A DNA stretch of 64,000 nucleotides from Bacillus sp. FJAT-28004. Lineage in GTDB: Bacteria; Bacillota; Bacilli; Paenibacillales; Paenibacillaceae. The stretch covers positions 313,261-377,260 of the forward strand of contig NZ_LGHP01000004.1 of the NCBI RefSeq assembly GCF_001280845.1, in the 5' to 3' direction. The notes below the pieces were generated by a model that was given only the letters and a program-made list of their open reading frames with translations, made no database searches and was not told where the DNA came from. The position numbers were made by a program, and so were the translations under genes. Shown in pieces: positions 52,031 through 61,330 of this stretch (positions are counted from its first letter, which is position 1; each line of letters begins with the position of its first letter).

Positions 52031-52615
52031 TTAGCTCACTTTTTTGCTAGCCGTTAAAAGATTTACTTCCTCTTTTGTTAACGGCTGGCTTGTTACGACC
52101 AGAATCGCTTCATCAACCGTTATTTCCTCTTGAAACAAAAAATAACCGGCGCGAACCAGCTTCTTTGACTTCTTCATTTTAGATATAAAGGCTGTTTTAT
52201 CTTGAATGATATGATTTGAAGCCAGCAGTTCAGCTGTTTTGGTGAGCCCAGAGCCTGCTTCAATCCTGATTACATGTTTTGCCGCAGGCTGCTCCTTAGC
52301 AGGTACAGCAGTAGGCGCAGCCTTATCAACCAACGCTTCGCTCGTCTGTTCCTTAACTGGATCAGCTTTAGCTGCGGGCTTAGGATCCTGTGATTCTTTA
52401 TCCGTTTTGGTCTCCTGATTAAGCTGCAACGAGTCTTGATTGGCCTTTAACAAAGCATCAACTTCCAATTGCGTGTAAAGTTTCTGTTCTGATTCTTTTC
52501 CTAGGTCATTAAGTCTTTGCCTGCTTTCCTCGCCAGACAACATCAGCTGAAATAACAAAGCGCCAATAATAATACCAGCACCTAACCCCATGAGAAAAAC
52601 TCGTTTTTTAAGCAT
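52031..52615 (-). CDS. Small membrane-anchored YceG/MltG-like protein
   Basis: An N-terminal membrane helix (about residues 3-22), a charged region, an Ala/Pro/Lys-rich linker (about 70-125), and a C-terminal module of about 60 residues (GSGLTKTAELLASNHIIQDKTAFISKMKKSKKLVRAGYF). That module resembles the LysM-like N-terminal module of YceG/MltG but lacks the catalytic transglycosylase part. At 195 residues it is too short to be a full MltG. Function unknown. ATG at 52615 with AGGAGGA upstream, overlapping the SwrB-like gene by eight bases, so it is part of the flagellar transcription unit. Confidence 0.72.
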   Translation of the reverse strand: MLKKRVFLMGLGAGIIIGALLFQLMLSGEESRQRLNDLGKESEQKLYTQLEVDALLKANQDSLQLNQETKTDKESQDPKPAAKADPVKEQTSEALVDKAAPTAVPAKEQPAAKHVIRIEAGSGLTKTAELLASNHIIQDKTAFISKMKKSKKLVRAGYFLFQEEITVDEAILVVTSQPLTKEEVNLLTASKKVS

Positions 52616-53174
52616 GGACAGAATCCTCCTGCTTAGCGAGCTGAATAATAAGCTGTACCTCACCTTTATTCATACCTAGTTTTTTGGATATTGCTTCAAT
52701 CGATTTTCCTTGCTCATACAGCATAAACAGCTCTTTATATCTGTCCTGAATCGTGTTCTTCCGAACAGTTTCTTCTATTATAGGTGCGACAATTGCAGCA
52801 TCCGTTGTAAGCTGCATGTTCATATCTAATGAGGCAGCAGGTAATGACGTTTCAATTGGACGCACCAAGGTGGCAGATTGGGAAAGCGTTTTTTGCAACT
52901 GCTCAGTAAGTTGTTCGCATTTACGCTCGAGCTCCACAATTCGTTGCTCCTTACGCTCCGCATCTGATTTGGATTCTTGCTGAGCATTTCGAACAAGGAG
53001 CACAAGATCTTCATTGTCCTTCTCCATGTTTTCCATAAACTGCTCCAGTGCGGTTTCCATGTTTTGCATCGTTTGTGGCGGTAGAGCTGTATCCTGCTTC
53101 TTACGAGGCATTACAAAGGCACCGACAATAACAACCGCTCCTAGTAATACGATATATTGCAAGTATGGCTGCAT
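52608..53174 (-). CDS. swrB: SwrB-like (YlxL) membrane protein, DUF6115
   Basis: An N-terminal membrane helix (about 5-22), a charged coiled coil (about 35-95) and a C-terminal HTH-like segment (RYKELFMLYEQGKSIEAISKKLGMNKGEVQLIIQLAKQ). This layout and the position between sigD and rpsB match B. subtilis SwrB, which helps flagellar type III export assembly and swarming. Sequence identity cannot be measured here, so the symbol rests on layout and synteny. It has 188 residues. Confidence 0.75.
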   Translation of the reverse strand: MQPYLQYIVLLGAVVIVGAFVMPRKKQDTALPPQTMQNMETALEQFMENMEKDNEDLVLLVRNAQQESKSDAERKEQRIVELERKCEQLTEQLQKTLSQSATLVRPIETSLPAASLDMNMQLTTDAAIVAPIIEETVRKNTIQDRYKELFMLYEQGKSIEAISKKLGMNKGEVQLIIQLAKQEDSVHA

Positions 53175-53209
53175 CGTTCATAGCCTGCCTTTCTTATGAT
53201 GCCTTCACT

Positions 53210-53536
53210 TTATAACTTAATATCCAGTCTATGGCCTTTATACGGATGTGTAGGAGTCGCTTCCTGTTTATCAACTTCTGAAGATGACTCCGTACGCTTT
53301 CGTTTCGCATTCTGATAGGCATTTCCTTGTTGACCTTCTTGGTCACTGCGGATATGAAGCCCGTTTGATTGCTCAATAGCTGTATTTTTCCCTCTCAAAA
53401 GCTCTGTTTGCTTTGTAGACTGATTAGCTAATGTGTTTTGATCCGCTACAGGTTTATGCATAGCTTGTCCATGCATGCCGCTGAATTCTTGCGTTCGTGG
53501 TACAGACATCTGCAAATCAATGGATTTGAACGTCAT
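53210..53536 (-). CDS. Hypothetical protein in the flagellar operon
   Basis: A 108-residue polar protein starting MTFKSIDLQMSVPRTQE. It is rich in Gln, Lys, Ser and Glu and has no membrane segment or recognisable domain. It is probably disordered after the first ~20 residues. It is credible as a gene because of AAAGGGGTGA upstream of the ATG, tight packing between the DUF342 gene and the SwrB-like gene, and matching strand. I do not recognise its function. Confidence 0.7.
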   Translation of the reverse strand: MTFKSIDLQMSVPRTQEFSGMHGQAMHKPVADQNTLANQSTKQTELLRGKNTAIEQSNGLHIRSDQEGQQGNAYQNAKRKRTESSSEVDKQEATPTHPYKGHRLDIKL

Positions 53537-53575
53537 ATCTGTTCACCCCTTTGCGCCAATCGTCATTTTCGAGCG

Positions 53576-54982
53576 TTATTTCGTATATGGGACTAAGACG
53601 ATATCCCCCTCAGAATAACGGAAGGTCACACGCTGTGATGAATCCTTCACAAACCTGGTGTACCTGCCAATTACAATTTTTGTTCCACCAAATACAATAT
53701 TACTAACATCGATCTTGGAACGATCTGTATTTTCCAGCGTTTTTTCGATCTCAAGAATACGGTTTTTCGTCTCTTCGTTCTCGAGTATGGTTTGACGTTT
53801 TGATCCAGTTAGCTTCACGCGCAATGCCAGCTTATCTGGTGTCAACTTCCCAGTCACAGCTAATTGATTCAAAATAACAAGCGCTTTATCCGTTTTATCT
53901 AAATTATCCATGTTTTGCTTTAGTCTCGTTCTTAGCTCTTGCAGCTCTGATCGATATTCAGGATTTACGCCTACTTCAATAGTAGTCGCTGTTGACATCG
54001 AGTTTCCAATCGTTCGAGCACTAACAAGATCCCCCGCTTGTACGAGGCCCCCTACAATTAAACCCTTTGCTCCTGAGCAGATCACATTTTTCCCTGCTTT
54101 TACATGTGAATGCATGATGCTCTGTGACACTAGCACCTCTTCACCAGCAATAACATTGGCTTCTTGTATAAACGAGCTTCGAACGTTACGCCCTGCTTTT
54201 ACGAAACCTTTGTTGCTCCCTAAAATCCCGCCTGTAATTTCAACGGATCCTTCTGATTCGATTTCAGCTCCTTCGACACCGCCAATGACACGTATATCAC
54301 CCGAAGCCTTGACTCTGAAACCGCTTAGAACATTCCCTCTTATGACTACTGTACCGACAAAATCAATATTTCCGACACTGTAATCAACATCGCCATTTAC
54401 CTCGTAAACTGGAAATACATTAATTTTTTCTTTTTCAGTAAGCGAAATCAAACCGTCCATGGCCGAATACATAGCTGTCTGTTCGTTGTTCAAAACGACA
54501 TTTTTGCCTACTTTAAATCTGACATGCTTGCCAAGCTTAGGCAGGATTTCTTCTCCTGTCACCGTCCTGCCGGAAGGCCCTGGCGTAGGATCAAAACGCT
54601 CCGCAATCAATTGTCCGCGCTTGACGTTTTTTAACTGTACGACTTCTTTAAAATCGACCTTACCATCTTCGAGCTCAGCAGGCGCATTGCTGTTTTTATT
54701 CATATCATAAACAAGCTTGACATATCCGTCTTTTCCAGGACTTGGAGGTTCCCCTTGAGCAACAAGTGTTTGTTCTTTAAAATAGGCGAGAGGATTAGTG
54801 CCAATCTGACTCAGAACTTCTTTACGAAGGCCAAAAACGATTCCCTTACTATGCAAGAATCGCTCTAGCTCATCGCCGTTACATTCGAATTCGTCCGAGA
54901 TCCTGCTAAATGTTAAGAATGCAGACAAATTATCAGCAGATGTCTGGATGCGTAGGTATGATTCTAATTGAAGATTTTCCAC
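53576..54982 (-). CDS. FapA / DUF342 family protein
   Basis: Flagellar assembly protein A domain protein of 468 residues. It has an N-terminal alpha/beta part, a central beta-helix-like stretch with repeated short motifs (VVIRGNVLSGFRVKASGDIRV and EIESEGSVEITGGILG, about 205-310), and a C-terminal coiled coil (about 335-405). The family is often found in polar flagellar or chemotaxis operons, and its biochemical role is not settled. GTG start with GGGGGAG upstream. It lies directly downstream of sigD. Confidence 0.86.
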   Translation of the reverse strand: MENLQLESYLRIQTSADNLSAFLTFSRISDEFECNGDELERFLHSKGIVFGLRKEVLSQIGTNPLAYFKEQTLVAQGEPPSPGKDGYVKLVYDMNKNSNAPAELEDGKVDFKEVVQLKNVKRGQLIAERFDPTPGPSGRTVTGEEILPKLGKHVRFKVGKNVVLNNEQTAMYSAMDGLISLTEKEKINVFPVYEVNGDVDYSVGNIDFVGTVVIRGNVLSGFRVKASGDIRVIGGVEGAEIESEGSVEITGGILGSNKGFVKAGRNVRSSFIQEANVIAGEEVLVSQSIMHSHVKAGKNVICSGAKGLIVGGLVQAGDLVSARTIGNSMSTATTIEVGVNPEYRSELQELRTRLKQNMDNLDKTDKALVILNQLAVTGKLTPDKLALRVKLTGSKRQTILENEETKNRILEIEKTLENTDRSKIDVSNIVFGGTKIVIGRYTRFVKDSSQRVTFRYSEGDIVLVPYTK

Positions 54983-54997
54983 GTAACTCCCCCCTTT

Positions 54998-55783
54998 TTA
55001 ATGTTGCATGAGTTGATCTTTATGCTTAGCCAATGCTCCTCGCAGCCTCAAAATCGCTTTTGAATGGAGCTGGGATATTCTCGACGGTGATAGTGACATT
55101 ACTTCAGCAATTTCACTTAATGATAGTTCCTCGTAATAGAAGAGCGAAACGACTGTTCGTTCCTTTTCCGTAAGTCTTTCAATCCCTTTAACCAACGATT
55201 CTTTCAAATAAAACTCATGAACCTTATGATCCGGATTTTTTGCCTTATCGTCCACTAGCAAAGACATTCTTGTCTCCGATTCCTCTTCTCGAATCGGATC
55301 TTCCAATGAACAGACCGTTGTTACCGCAATATCTTGAAGCATATTAATAAATTCTTTTTCCGTTACATCGAGATAGCGGCTAATTTCGGCATCCGTTACA
55401 GAACGTAAATATTGCTGTTCCAAATGCTGATATGCCTCTTCCACTCTTTTAGCTTTCTCTCGCACAGAACGAGGGACCCAGTCCCCCTGTCTCAAACCAT
55501 CAATAATAGCACCACGAATTCGCCATGATGCATAGGTCTCAAATTGCAAGCCGCGGCCGTAATCAAATTTCTCGATGGCATCAATAAGACCCATTACGCC
55601 ATTGCTTGCGAGGTCATCTCTAATGACGTTTTTCGGGAGTCCAATTGCCATTCGATTCGTCACATAATCAACCAGTGGTAAATATTGCTCAATCAACGTC
55701 TTTTTTGCTTCCAAATCGCCTTGTTCTCTCCAGGCTTGCCACATCTGCAAGTTTGTCAAATGAGGGGTCTTCTGCTCAATCAT
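54998..55783 (-). CDS. sigD: RNA polymerase sigma factor SigD (FliA/WhiG family)
   Basis: Sigma-28-type factor for late flagellar, motility and autolysin genes. Region 2 has LVDYVTNRMAIGLP and the RGLQFETYASWRIRGAIIDGLR segment. Region 3 follows VPRSVREKAKRVEE, and region 4 has the HTH ERTVVSLFYYEELSLSEIAEVMSLSPSRISQLHSKAI. It has 261 residues. The ATG has AGGAG upstream. It lies after cheD and a small membrane protein, as at the end of the B. subtilis fla/che operon. Confidence 0.96.
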   Translation of the reverse strand: MIEQKTPHLTNLQMWQAWREQGDLEAKKTLIEQYLPLVDYVTNRMAIGLPKNVIRDDLASNGVMGLIDAIEKFDYGRGLQFETYASWRIRGAIIDGLRQGDWVPRSVREKAKRVEEAYQHLEQQYLRSVTDAEISRYLDVTEKEFINMLQDIAVTTVCSLEDPIREEESETRMSLLVDDKAKNPDHKVHEFYLKESLVKGIERLTEKERTVVSLFYYEELSLSEIAEVMSLSPSRISQLHSKAILRLRGALAKHKDQLMQH

Positions 55784-55787
55784 CGAC

Positions 55788-56225
55788 TCACTCTCCTGTC
55801 AGGTGACGAACGGCTTTAACCAATTCTTCAGGCTGTGTATTTTTTGTAGTTAACAATTGAGGAGGATTTAACGGACGAAAACCGCTAACATCATTTTTCT
55901 GAGTTTCAATTGACGGTTTGCTAGCACCTTCTTGAATCTGCGATTTCAACAATTGATTTATATCTTCTGATTCGTCAGGTGTCTTTAAATCTAGCTGACT
56001 ACCTTTTCCTTCTTCATCTTCAAATTCCGCGTTTATAAGGGCAGGTGGTTGAAGGATGTATGCCAATATTGCCCGTACTCCATACGCAAGAACAAAAAAA
56101 GCGATGAAAGCATACATACTTCTAAGCAGCATAACAGAAATCGGATTATTACCGATCGAGAAAGCTACCGTAAGCACGGTGCCGAATACTCCAAATACGA
56201 CATTCCATCGCCATGTTCCGAACAT
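55788..56225 (-). CDS. Small membrane protein of unknown function between cheD and sigD
   Basis: About 145 residues. Two hydrophobic segments lie in the first ~60 residues (VVFGVFGTVLTVAFSIG and YAFIAFFVLAYGVRAILAYIL), followed by a soluble acidic then Gln/Pro-rich tail. ATG at 56225 with AAAGGAG upstream; the in-frame reading to 56255 overlaps cheD and lacks a site. It abuts cheD by one base. B. subtilis has no obvious counterpart in this position as far as I recall. Function unknown; co-transcription with chemotaxis genes suggests a motility role. Confidence 0.8.
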   Translation of the reverse strand: MFGTWRWNVVFGVFGTVLTVAFSIGNNPISVMLLRSMYAFIAFFVLAYGVRAILAYILQPPALINAEFEDEEGKGSQLDLKTPDESEDINQLLKSQIQEGASKPSIETQKNDVSGFRPLNPPQLLTTKNTQPEELVKAVRHLTGE

Positions 56226-56226
56226 T

Positions 56227-56721
56227 TTAAATCTCCTTTGTTCCAAATTGCACACTTCTTATGGATAGCATCCCACTAGCGCTATCAAACTCGATCGTTC
56301 TACCAAAGCTTCCGCCTGTATCTTGCGATATTATTGGTATCTTTAATCTCCTAAGCATTTCAGTACAAGACTCGACATTGCGTGGACCAATTCTCAAGGA
56401 ATCGCTATGTCCTGACATAGCAAACATTTGAGCTCCGCCAGCCATCTTAGCTTTCATTCGCTCAATGTATGCGCCGGCTGCTATCATCCGATCAAGCAGC
56501 TCGGGTATGGCGGTATCTGCATATTTAGCTAGGTTCATTTTGGTCTCTCGAGCAATGTCTGAAGATGGCAGCATGACATGTGCCATACCAGCTATTTTTC
56601 GTATTGGATCATACAAGGTAAGTCCAACACAAGAACCTAAGCCGGTCGTTTTGAGTATCGCTCCATCCATTGCAATATTTAAATCTGCCATGCCGACTTT
56701 GACCAAATTTTGTTGTATCAT
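56227..56721 (-). CDS. cheD: Chemoreceptor glutamine deamidase CheD
   Basis: Deamidates receptor glutamines and is held by CheC. The catalytic Cys is in TTGLGSCVGLTLYD near residue 31 and the His in AGMAHVMLP near 48; GGAQMF and the C-terminal GGSFGRTIEFDSASG also match the family. It has 164 residues. Its ATG overlaps the cheC stop by four bases, in keeping with formation of a CheC-CheD complex. Confidence 0.95.
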   Translation of the reverse strand: MIQQNLVKVGMADLNIAMDGAILKTTGLGSCVGLTLYDPIRKIAGMAHVMLPSSDIARETKMNLAKYADTAIPELLDRMIAAGAYIERMKAKMAGGAQMFAMSGHSDSLRIGPRNVESCTEMLRRLKIPIISQDTGGSFGRTIEFDSASGMLSIRSVQFGTKEI

Positions 56722-57338
56722 TCGCTAACGACTCCCAAAGCCCTAAAAATTTTCTCAAACGACTCTGGGTCTGGAATGAGGAAAAAATGTCCTTCAAGTG
56801 ACTGACAATCCTCTAAAAAGGTCGTTTCAATAAGTAGGGCCGAGTCTCCCATCTCTCCATACTGCATCAAACCATAACTAAGCACGGCTCCTGCCATATC
56901 TACTGCTATTGCGGGAACGGATGGGGCCATTGCCAGTTGAGTGAAATCAGCTAATGAAGATAAATAAGAGCCTGCCAAAATGTTGCCAATCTCACAAAGT
57001 GCAGACAGCTCCATTTCAGAATAACCTTCCTGCTCTTCGATATTTAAAGACAGCAGTTGACGCAACAATCGCCTTGCCGAGTCTTCCTCAATGATGAAAA
57101 ACATATTGCCGGGTGCTTCTCCTTCCACTCGAAGAAAAACAGCAATAACGATTTTTTCGGAACCGCCTACACGTTCTGCAACTTCTTCAAATGGAAGCAA
57201 GCTTACCTTTGGTACCGCCATATCAACTGGTTTATCTAACAAACGCGATAATGCAGTAGCAGCGTTGCCTGCTCCAATATTGCCGACTTCTTTCAATACA
57301 TCTAGTTCAAATGCTTCAAAGCGGCTAAAAATGTTCAC
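56718..57338 (-). CDS. cheC: CheY-P phosphatase CheC
   Basis: Dephosphorylates CheY-P and binds CheD in receptor adaptation. Two pseudo-repeated active-site helices, LDVLKEVGNIGAGNAATALS (residues ~12-32) and MELSALCEIGNILAGSYLSSL (~108-128), carry the conserved ExxN pattern. The second N is N in the first motif and S in the second. It has 206 residues. The start is GTG with GAGG upstream, right after cheW. Confidence 0.95.
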   Translation of the reverse strand: MNIFSRFEAFELDVLKEVGNIGAGNAATALSRLLDKPVDMAVPKVSLLPFEEVAERVGGSEKIVIAVFLRVEGEAPGNMFFIIEEDSARRLLRQLLSLNIEEQEGYSEMELSALCEIGNILAGSYLSSLADFTQLAMAPSVPAIAVDMAGAVLSYGLMQYGEMGDSALLIETTFLEDCQSLEGHFFLIPDPESFEKIFRALGVVSE

Positions 57339-57341
57339 AAG

Positions 57342-57803
57342 TTATACCTCAAGCTGTTCAAGTTGAATAATTTCGCTCTTGTTAAGCACTTCGGACAAAT
57401 TCAGCATGATGAGAAGTCGACCTTCACCAAGCTTTGCAATGCCTCTTAAGTATTTCGCTTTAATGCCTCCCACAATTTCAGGCGGCAAATCAATCGTATC
57501 CGTATCAATATCAATGACATCATTTGCCGAGTCAACGATAAATCCAACCTCAATGTCAGCTACCGATACAACAATAATTCTCGAGTTCTCTGTAGTTGCC
57601 GTTTCAGTAAGGTTGAATCTTCCTCTTAGGTCTATGACAGGAACAACGATGCCGCGAAGATTAATGACCCCTTTGATAAAAGTTGCTGTTTTTGGGACGC
57701 GTGTAATTGGAGACAATCTTTCAATCGTGCGGACCTTATCTACTTCAATTCCATACTCTTCGTTGCCAAGCGCAAACACGATAACCTTTAATTCTTCTCC
57801 CAT
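57342..57803 (-). CDS. cheW: Chemotaxis coupling protein CheW
   Basis: Links chemoreceptors to CheA. A single CheW domain begins KVIVFALGNEEYGIEVDKVRTIER, with VINLRGIVVPVIDLRGRF near residue 45 and a GFIVDSANDVIDI segment near 90. ATG at 57803 with AAGGAGG upstream; an in-frame extension to 57833 overlaps cheA. About 153 residues. Confidence 0.96.
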   Translation of the reverse strand: MGEELKVIVFALGNEEYGIEVDKVRTIERLSPITRVPKTATFIKGVINLRGIVVPVIDLRGRFNLTETATTENSRIIVVSVADIEVGFIVDSANDVIDIDTDTIDLPPEIVGGIKAKYLRGIAKLGEGRLLIMLNLSEVLNKSEIIQLEQLEV

Positions 57804-57816
57804 CGTAAAAACCTCC

Positions 57817-59904
57817 TTATTTGATAAGTGCATTCGGATCGATAATCAATGCGACGTAACCATCGCCAAGAATCGTTGCGCCTGAAATCGCCTTAATGTT
57901 GGTTAAATATTTGCCCAGCGTTTTTAGAACGATTTCACTTTGACCAATAAATTCATCGACCATAACAGCAGCCCACTTCTCACCTTTGCGAACGACTACA
58001 ATTTCGGTTTCGAGCTCGTCATTCTCATTAAAATCAGGTGAATCAAGTACTTTGCTAAGCGATACTAGAGGAATGATGGTATTTCTAAATTCAATCATTT
58101 TGTTGCCATGAACCTGAAGAATTTGTTCCTTGCGGATGATGCCTGTTTCAACGATTGAAGATAAGGGGATTGCATATTTCTCTGAACCTAGTTTTATAAG
58201 CATTGCGGAAATAATCGAGAGAGTAAGCGGCAATTGAACGGAAAACTTTGTTCCTCTACCAAATGCAGAATCTATCGTTACATTTCCACCTAAAGAAGTT
58301 ATTTTGGATCGAACAACGTCAAGACCAACACCACGTCCGGATATGTCCGAAATTTTATCTGCGGTACTGAAGCCAGCCGCAAAAATTAGCATGTTGATTT
58401 CTTCTGGCGTCAGCAGCTTCGCTTCCTCAGCAGTAACAACGCCATTTTTAATTGCTGTTTTTAGTACTCGCTCATGGTGAATACCACGGCCGTCCTCTTC
58501 CACTTCAATAAAGACATGATTTCCGCTATGGTATGCGCGCAAGAAGATCGTACCGGTTTCTGGCTTGCCAGCGGCAATTCTTTCTTCTACCGTTTCGATT
58601 CCATGATCGACGGAGTTGCGCAATAAATGTACAAGCGGATCTCCGATTTCGTCAATAACAGTACGGTCAAGCTCCGTATCTGCACCTGTAATGACGAGAT
58701 CAATTTTTTTGTCTAGCGATTTAGCCAAATCTCTAATCATACGAGGGAAACGATTGAATACAGAATCAACAGGTACCATGCGCAGTTTAAGTACAATGCT
58801 TTGCAGATCCGAGCTAACACGCGTCATATGCTCGACTGTTTCAGTCAAATCACTGCGTTTAATTTCGCTAGAGAGCTGTTCAAGCCTAACGCGGTCAATC
58901 AGCAATTCGCTAAACAAGTTCATAAGTGTATCAAGTCTCTCGATATCAACACGAATGGTCCGCGATACGTTGGCAGGTGTGTTCGTTGCTGCTGGTGCTG
59001 ATGGTGCTTGTCCTTTGACCGCTTCAACAGGCGTATCTGTCTTAACTACTTGCGGTGCAGCATTCTCAGCAACCTCGACAACCTCTACTGCGGCAGCAGC
59101 ATTCGAATGGCTAAGTACAGAAAGAGATTCTGCGTCCAAGGTAGTTACAACCGCGGATTCAATTTCTGAAATATTAAGAAGCTGTGCTTGCATGTCTTCC
59201 TGCTGCAAACGTGAAATTGTAAAAACGGTAAACGTGAAATTGAATTTCTCTTGTTCAATGTCCTGAACCGATGGGTCCGATTTAATAACTTCACCATTAC
59301 GCTCAAGCAAATCAAACACCATATAAGCGCGAACTGCTTTAAGCAAGCAATTTTCACGAATAGCTATTTGAATGTGAAATACGTTGTGCCCTGTTTCAAT
59401 CGATTGAAGCAATATGGAGGATTGAAACTCGTCAAGCAACATCTCCCCTGATGTGCTTGATGCAGAAGCACCTGAAGCATTTGCAGCTACAGTAGGAACC
59501 TCCATCGCTTTGCTCGCACTATAATCGCTTTTCAAAATGACTTGCAGCGATACTACGATCGAAGTAACATCAGCTTTCCCTGTACCGCCGCCCACAATAT
59601 CTTGAACCATTGCTTCAAGAGCATCTAACCCTTTAAACAACGTATCAAAAATAAAGCTGTCCATTTTCAGCTTGCTGTTGCGAACAAGGTCGAGCACATT
59701 TTCCATTTCATGCGTCAGAGCCGCCAAATCTTCAAAACCCATGGTAGCTGACATTCCTTTGAGCGTATGCGCTGAACGGAAAATATTTTGTACGATACTA
59801 AGTTCCTCAGGCTCGCTTTCCAGACGAAGCAAATTCTCATTCAAGGATTGCAGGTGATCATTAGATTCATCGATAAACATCGATAAATAGGCATTCATAT
59901 CCAT
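57817..59904 (-). CDS. cheA: Chemotaxis histidine kinase CheA
   Basis: Cytosolic sensor kinase. P1 Hpt domain with phosphorylated His46 in RSAHTLKG, a P2 CheY/CheB-binding region (about 170-260), an Ala/Val-rich linker, the P3 dimerisation helices from about 325, a P4 ATPase with HLLRNSVDHGIE, EDGRGI and GRGVGLDVV, and a C-terminal CheW-like P5. It has 695 residues, full length. The ATG has AGGAGGTG upstream. It lies between cheB and cheW. Confidence 0.97.
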   Translation of the reverse strand: MDMNAYLSMFIDESNDHLQSLNENLLRLESEPEELSIVQNIFRSAHTLKGMSATMGFEDLAALTHEMENVLDLVRNSKLKMDSFIFDTLFKGLDALEAMVQDIVGGGTGKADVTSIVVSLQVILKSDYSASKAMEVPTVAANASGASASSTSGEMLLDEFQSSILLQSIETGHNVFHIQIAIRENCLLKAVRAYMVFDLLERNGEVIKSDPSVQDIEQEKFNFTFTVFTISRLQQEDMQAQLLNISEIESAVVTTLDAESLSVLSHSNAAAAVEVVEVAENAAPQVVKTDTPVEAVKGQAPSAPAATNTPANVSRTIRVDIERLDTLMNLFSELLIDRVRLEQLSSEIKRSDLTETVEHMTRVSSDLQSIVLKLRMVPVDSVFNRFPRMIRDLAKSLDKKIDLVITGADTELDRTVIDEIGDPLVHLLRNSVDHGIETVEERIAAGKPETGTIFLRAYHSGNHVFIEVEEDGRGIHHERVLKTAIKNGVVTAEEAKLLTPEEINMLIFAAGFSTADKISDISGRGVGLDVVRSKITSLGGNVTIDSAFGRGTKFSVQLPLTLSIISAMLIKLGSEKYAIPLSSIVETGIIRKEQILQVHGNKMIEFRNTIIPLVSLSKVLDSPDFNENDELETEIVVVRKGEKWAAVMVDEFIGQSEIVLKTLGKYLTNIKAISGATILGDGYVALIIDPNALIK

Positions 59905-59948
59905 TTCCTAGCACCTCCTGTTAGTATAGTGAAGACATTTTATCCTAT

Positions 59949-61304
59949 CTATTTGAGCACTGCTTGCATCAGATGTGATGCAATATGCTGCAGTGGCAAT
60001 ACTTTGCTTACACATCCAGCTTCAACTGCCGACCTCGGCATTCCATAAACGACACAGGTTTCTTCTGCTTCTGCAATGGTTGATTCGATCCCGCATTCGG
60101 ACAGGAGCTTCATCCCCTTTGCTCCATCGCTGCCCATTCCTGTCATAATAACAGCATGACGTCTCAGTTCGCGATATTCAGCCAAGGATTCAAACAACAC
60201 ATCGACTGAAGGTCGATGTCCATTGCGCTGTGGCTGCTCAGTAAGTGCAATCGAATAATTCGAAGCATCTTTGACAAGCTCCATATGATAGCCGCCCGGT
60301 GCAATATAGGCAACGCCAGCAACAACTTTCTCCCCCTGCTCTGCCTCAACGACATGAATATCACTAAAGCTGTCAAGACGTTGAGCTAACGACTTCGTAA
60401 ATTTTGGAGGCATATGCTGTACGATAAGCACCGGAGCAGGAAAATCCGCCGGCAAAGATGTTATTACCTCATGCAATGCTCTCGGACCGCCAGTTGAAGT
60501 ACCAATGGCTACAATATGTTTGAAAGCTGCGCTGGCTGGTCTTACTTTTTTTGTTGATGGTGGTTCATTGAAATGGGATTTTAATTCAGCCTGCGGTGCT
60601 CTATCGACAGATTTGCGAGGTGCAATCGTAGATTTCGCATCGTTAGGCATTGCTTCATCTTGCATATTGCTTTTACGTTTTTTATGTAAAGGGGGTGCTG
60701 CTGGTTGTTGCCCTAGTCTATCTTCCACACTCCTGAAGGTAACTTTATTCAGATCTTGGATTGGAGTAGGCAGTGGTTCAAATGGCAGCTCTTCATGTTG
60801 TAAGATATGGTTCGGAACCATTTCTTTACTTATTTTCGTCAAGCTTCTATCGTCTGGTATTGTTTCCGGCTTCTCGCTAATCGTAATAACGGGCTGATAA
60901 CGCTTCGTCAATACAGCAATACGAAGTTTTTCTAACAGAATCTCTCCAACTTGTCGAATATCATTAGAGACAGTACCTGATGGCTTTCTAATAAAGTCGA
61001 ATGCACCGAATTGTAGTGCTTTAATCGTTTCTCTAGTATTGTCTTCGCTTATACCCGAGAGCATAATTACAGGAGTTGGATGATCCTTCATTATGATTTG
61101 CAATGCATCTATTCCGTTCATTATCGGCATTTCCAGATCTAAAGTAACCACATCCGGTTTCCATTCACGTACCGCTTCAATCGCTTCTTGACCGTTTTTA
61201 GCAGTAGCTACAATCGTAAACTGCGAATCTTGAACGATTAAATCACTTATGATTTTTCTCATAAATCCGGAATCATCAACAACTAGCACGCGATAAGGAA
61301 CCAT
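59949..61304 (-). CDS. cheB: Protein-glutamate methylesterase/deamidase CheB
   Basis: Response regulator that demethylates chemoreceptors. The receiver domain has DD at 10-11, phospho-acceptor Asp56 in TLDLEMP and a Lys in IRKPSG. A long polar linker runs from about 135 to 265. The methylesterase domain has the Ser-His-Asp triad motifs GTSTGGP, QHMPP and TGMGSDGAKG. At 451 residues it is longer than the ~350-360 typical of B. subtilis CheB because of the linker. Confidence 0.96.
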   Translation of the reverse strand: MVPYRVLVVDDSGFMRKIISDLIVQDSQFTIVATAKNGQEAIEAVREWKPDVVTLDLEMPIMNGIDALQIIMKDHPTPVIMLSGISEDNTRETIKALQFGAFDFIRKPSGTVSNDIRQVGEILLEKLRIAVLTKRYQPVITISEKPETIPDDRSLTKISKEMVPNHILQHEELPFEPLPTPIQDLNKVTFRSVEDRLGQQPAAPPLHKKRKSNMQDEAMPNDAKSTIAPRKSVDRAPQAELKSHFNEPPSTKKVRPASAAFKHIVAIGTSTGGPRALHEVITSLPADFPAPVLIVQHMPPKFTKSLAQRLDSFSDIHVVEAEQGEKVVAGVAYIAPGGYHMELVKDASNYSIALTEQPQRNGHRPSVDVLFESLAEYRELRRHAVIMTGMGSDGAKGMKLLSECGIESTIAEAEETCVVYGMPRSAVEAGCVSKVLPLQHIASHLMQAVLK

Positions 61305-61330
61305 ACCTTTTCCTCCTCACTTCCAAAGGA

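Noticed and set aside
58616..59266. 216-residue plus-strand open frame opposite cheA
   Set aside because: It is the complement of cheA codons with Ser/Thr/Ala bias, and has no ribosome-binding site or neighbouring plus-strand gene.
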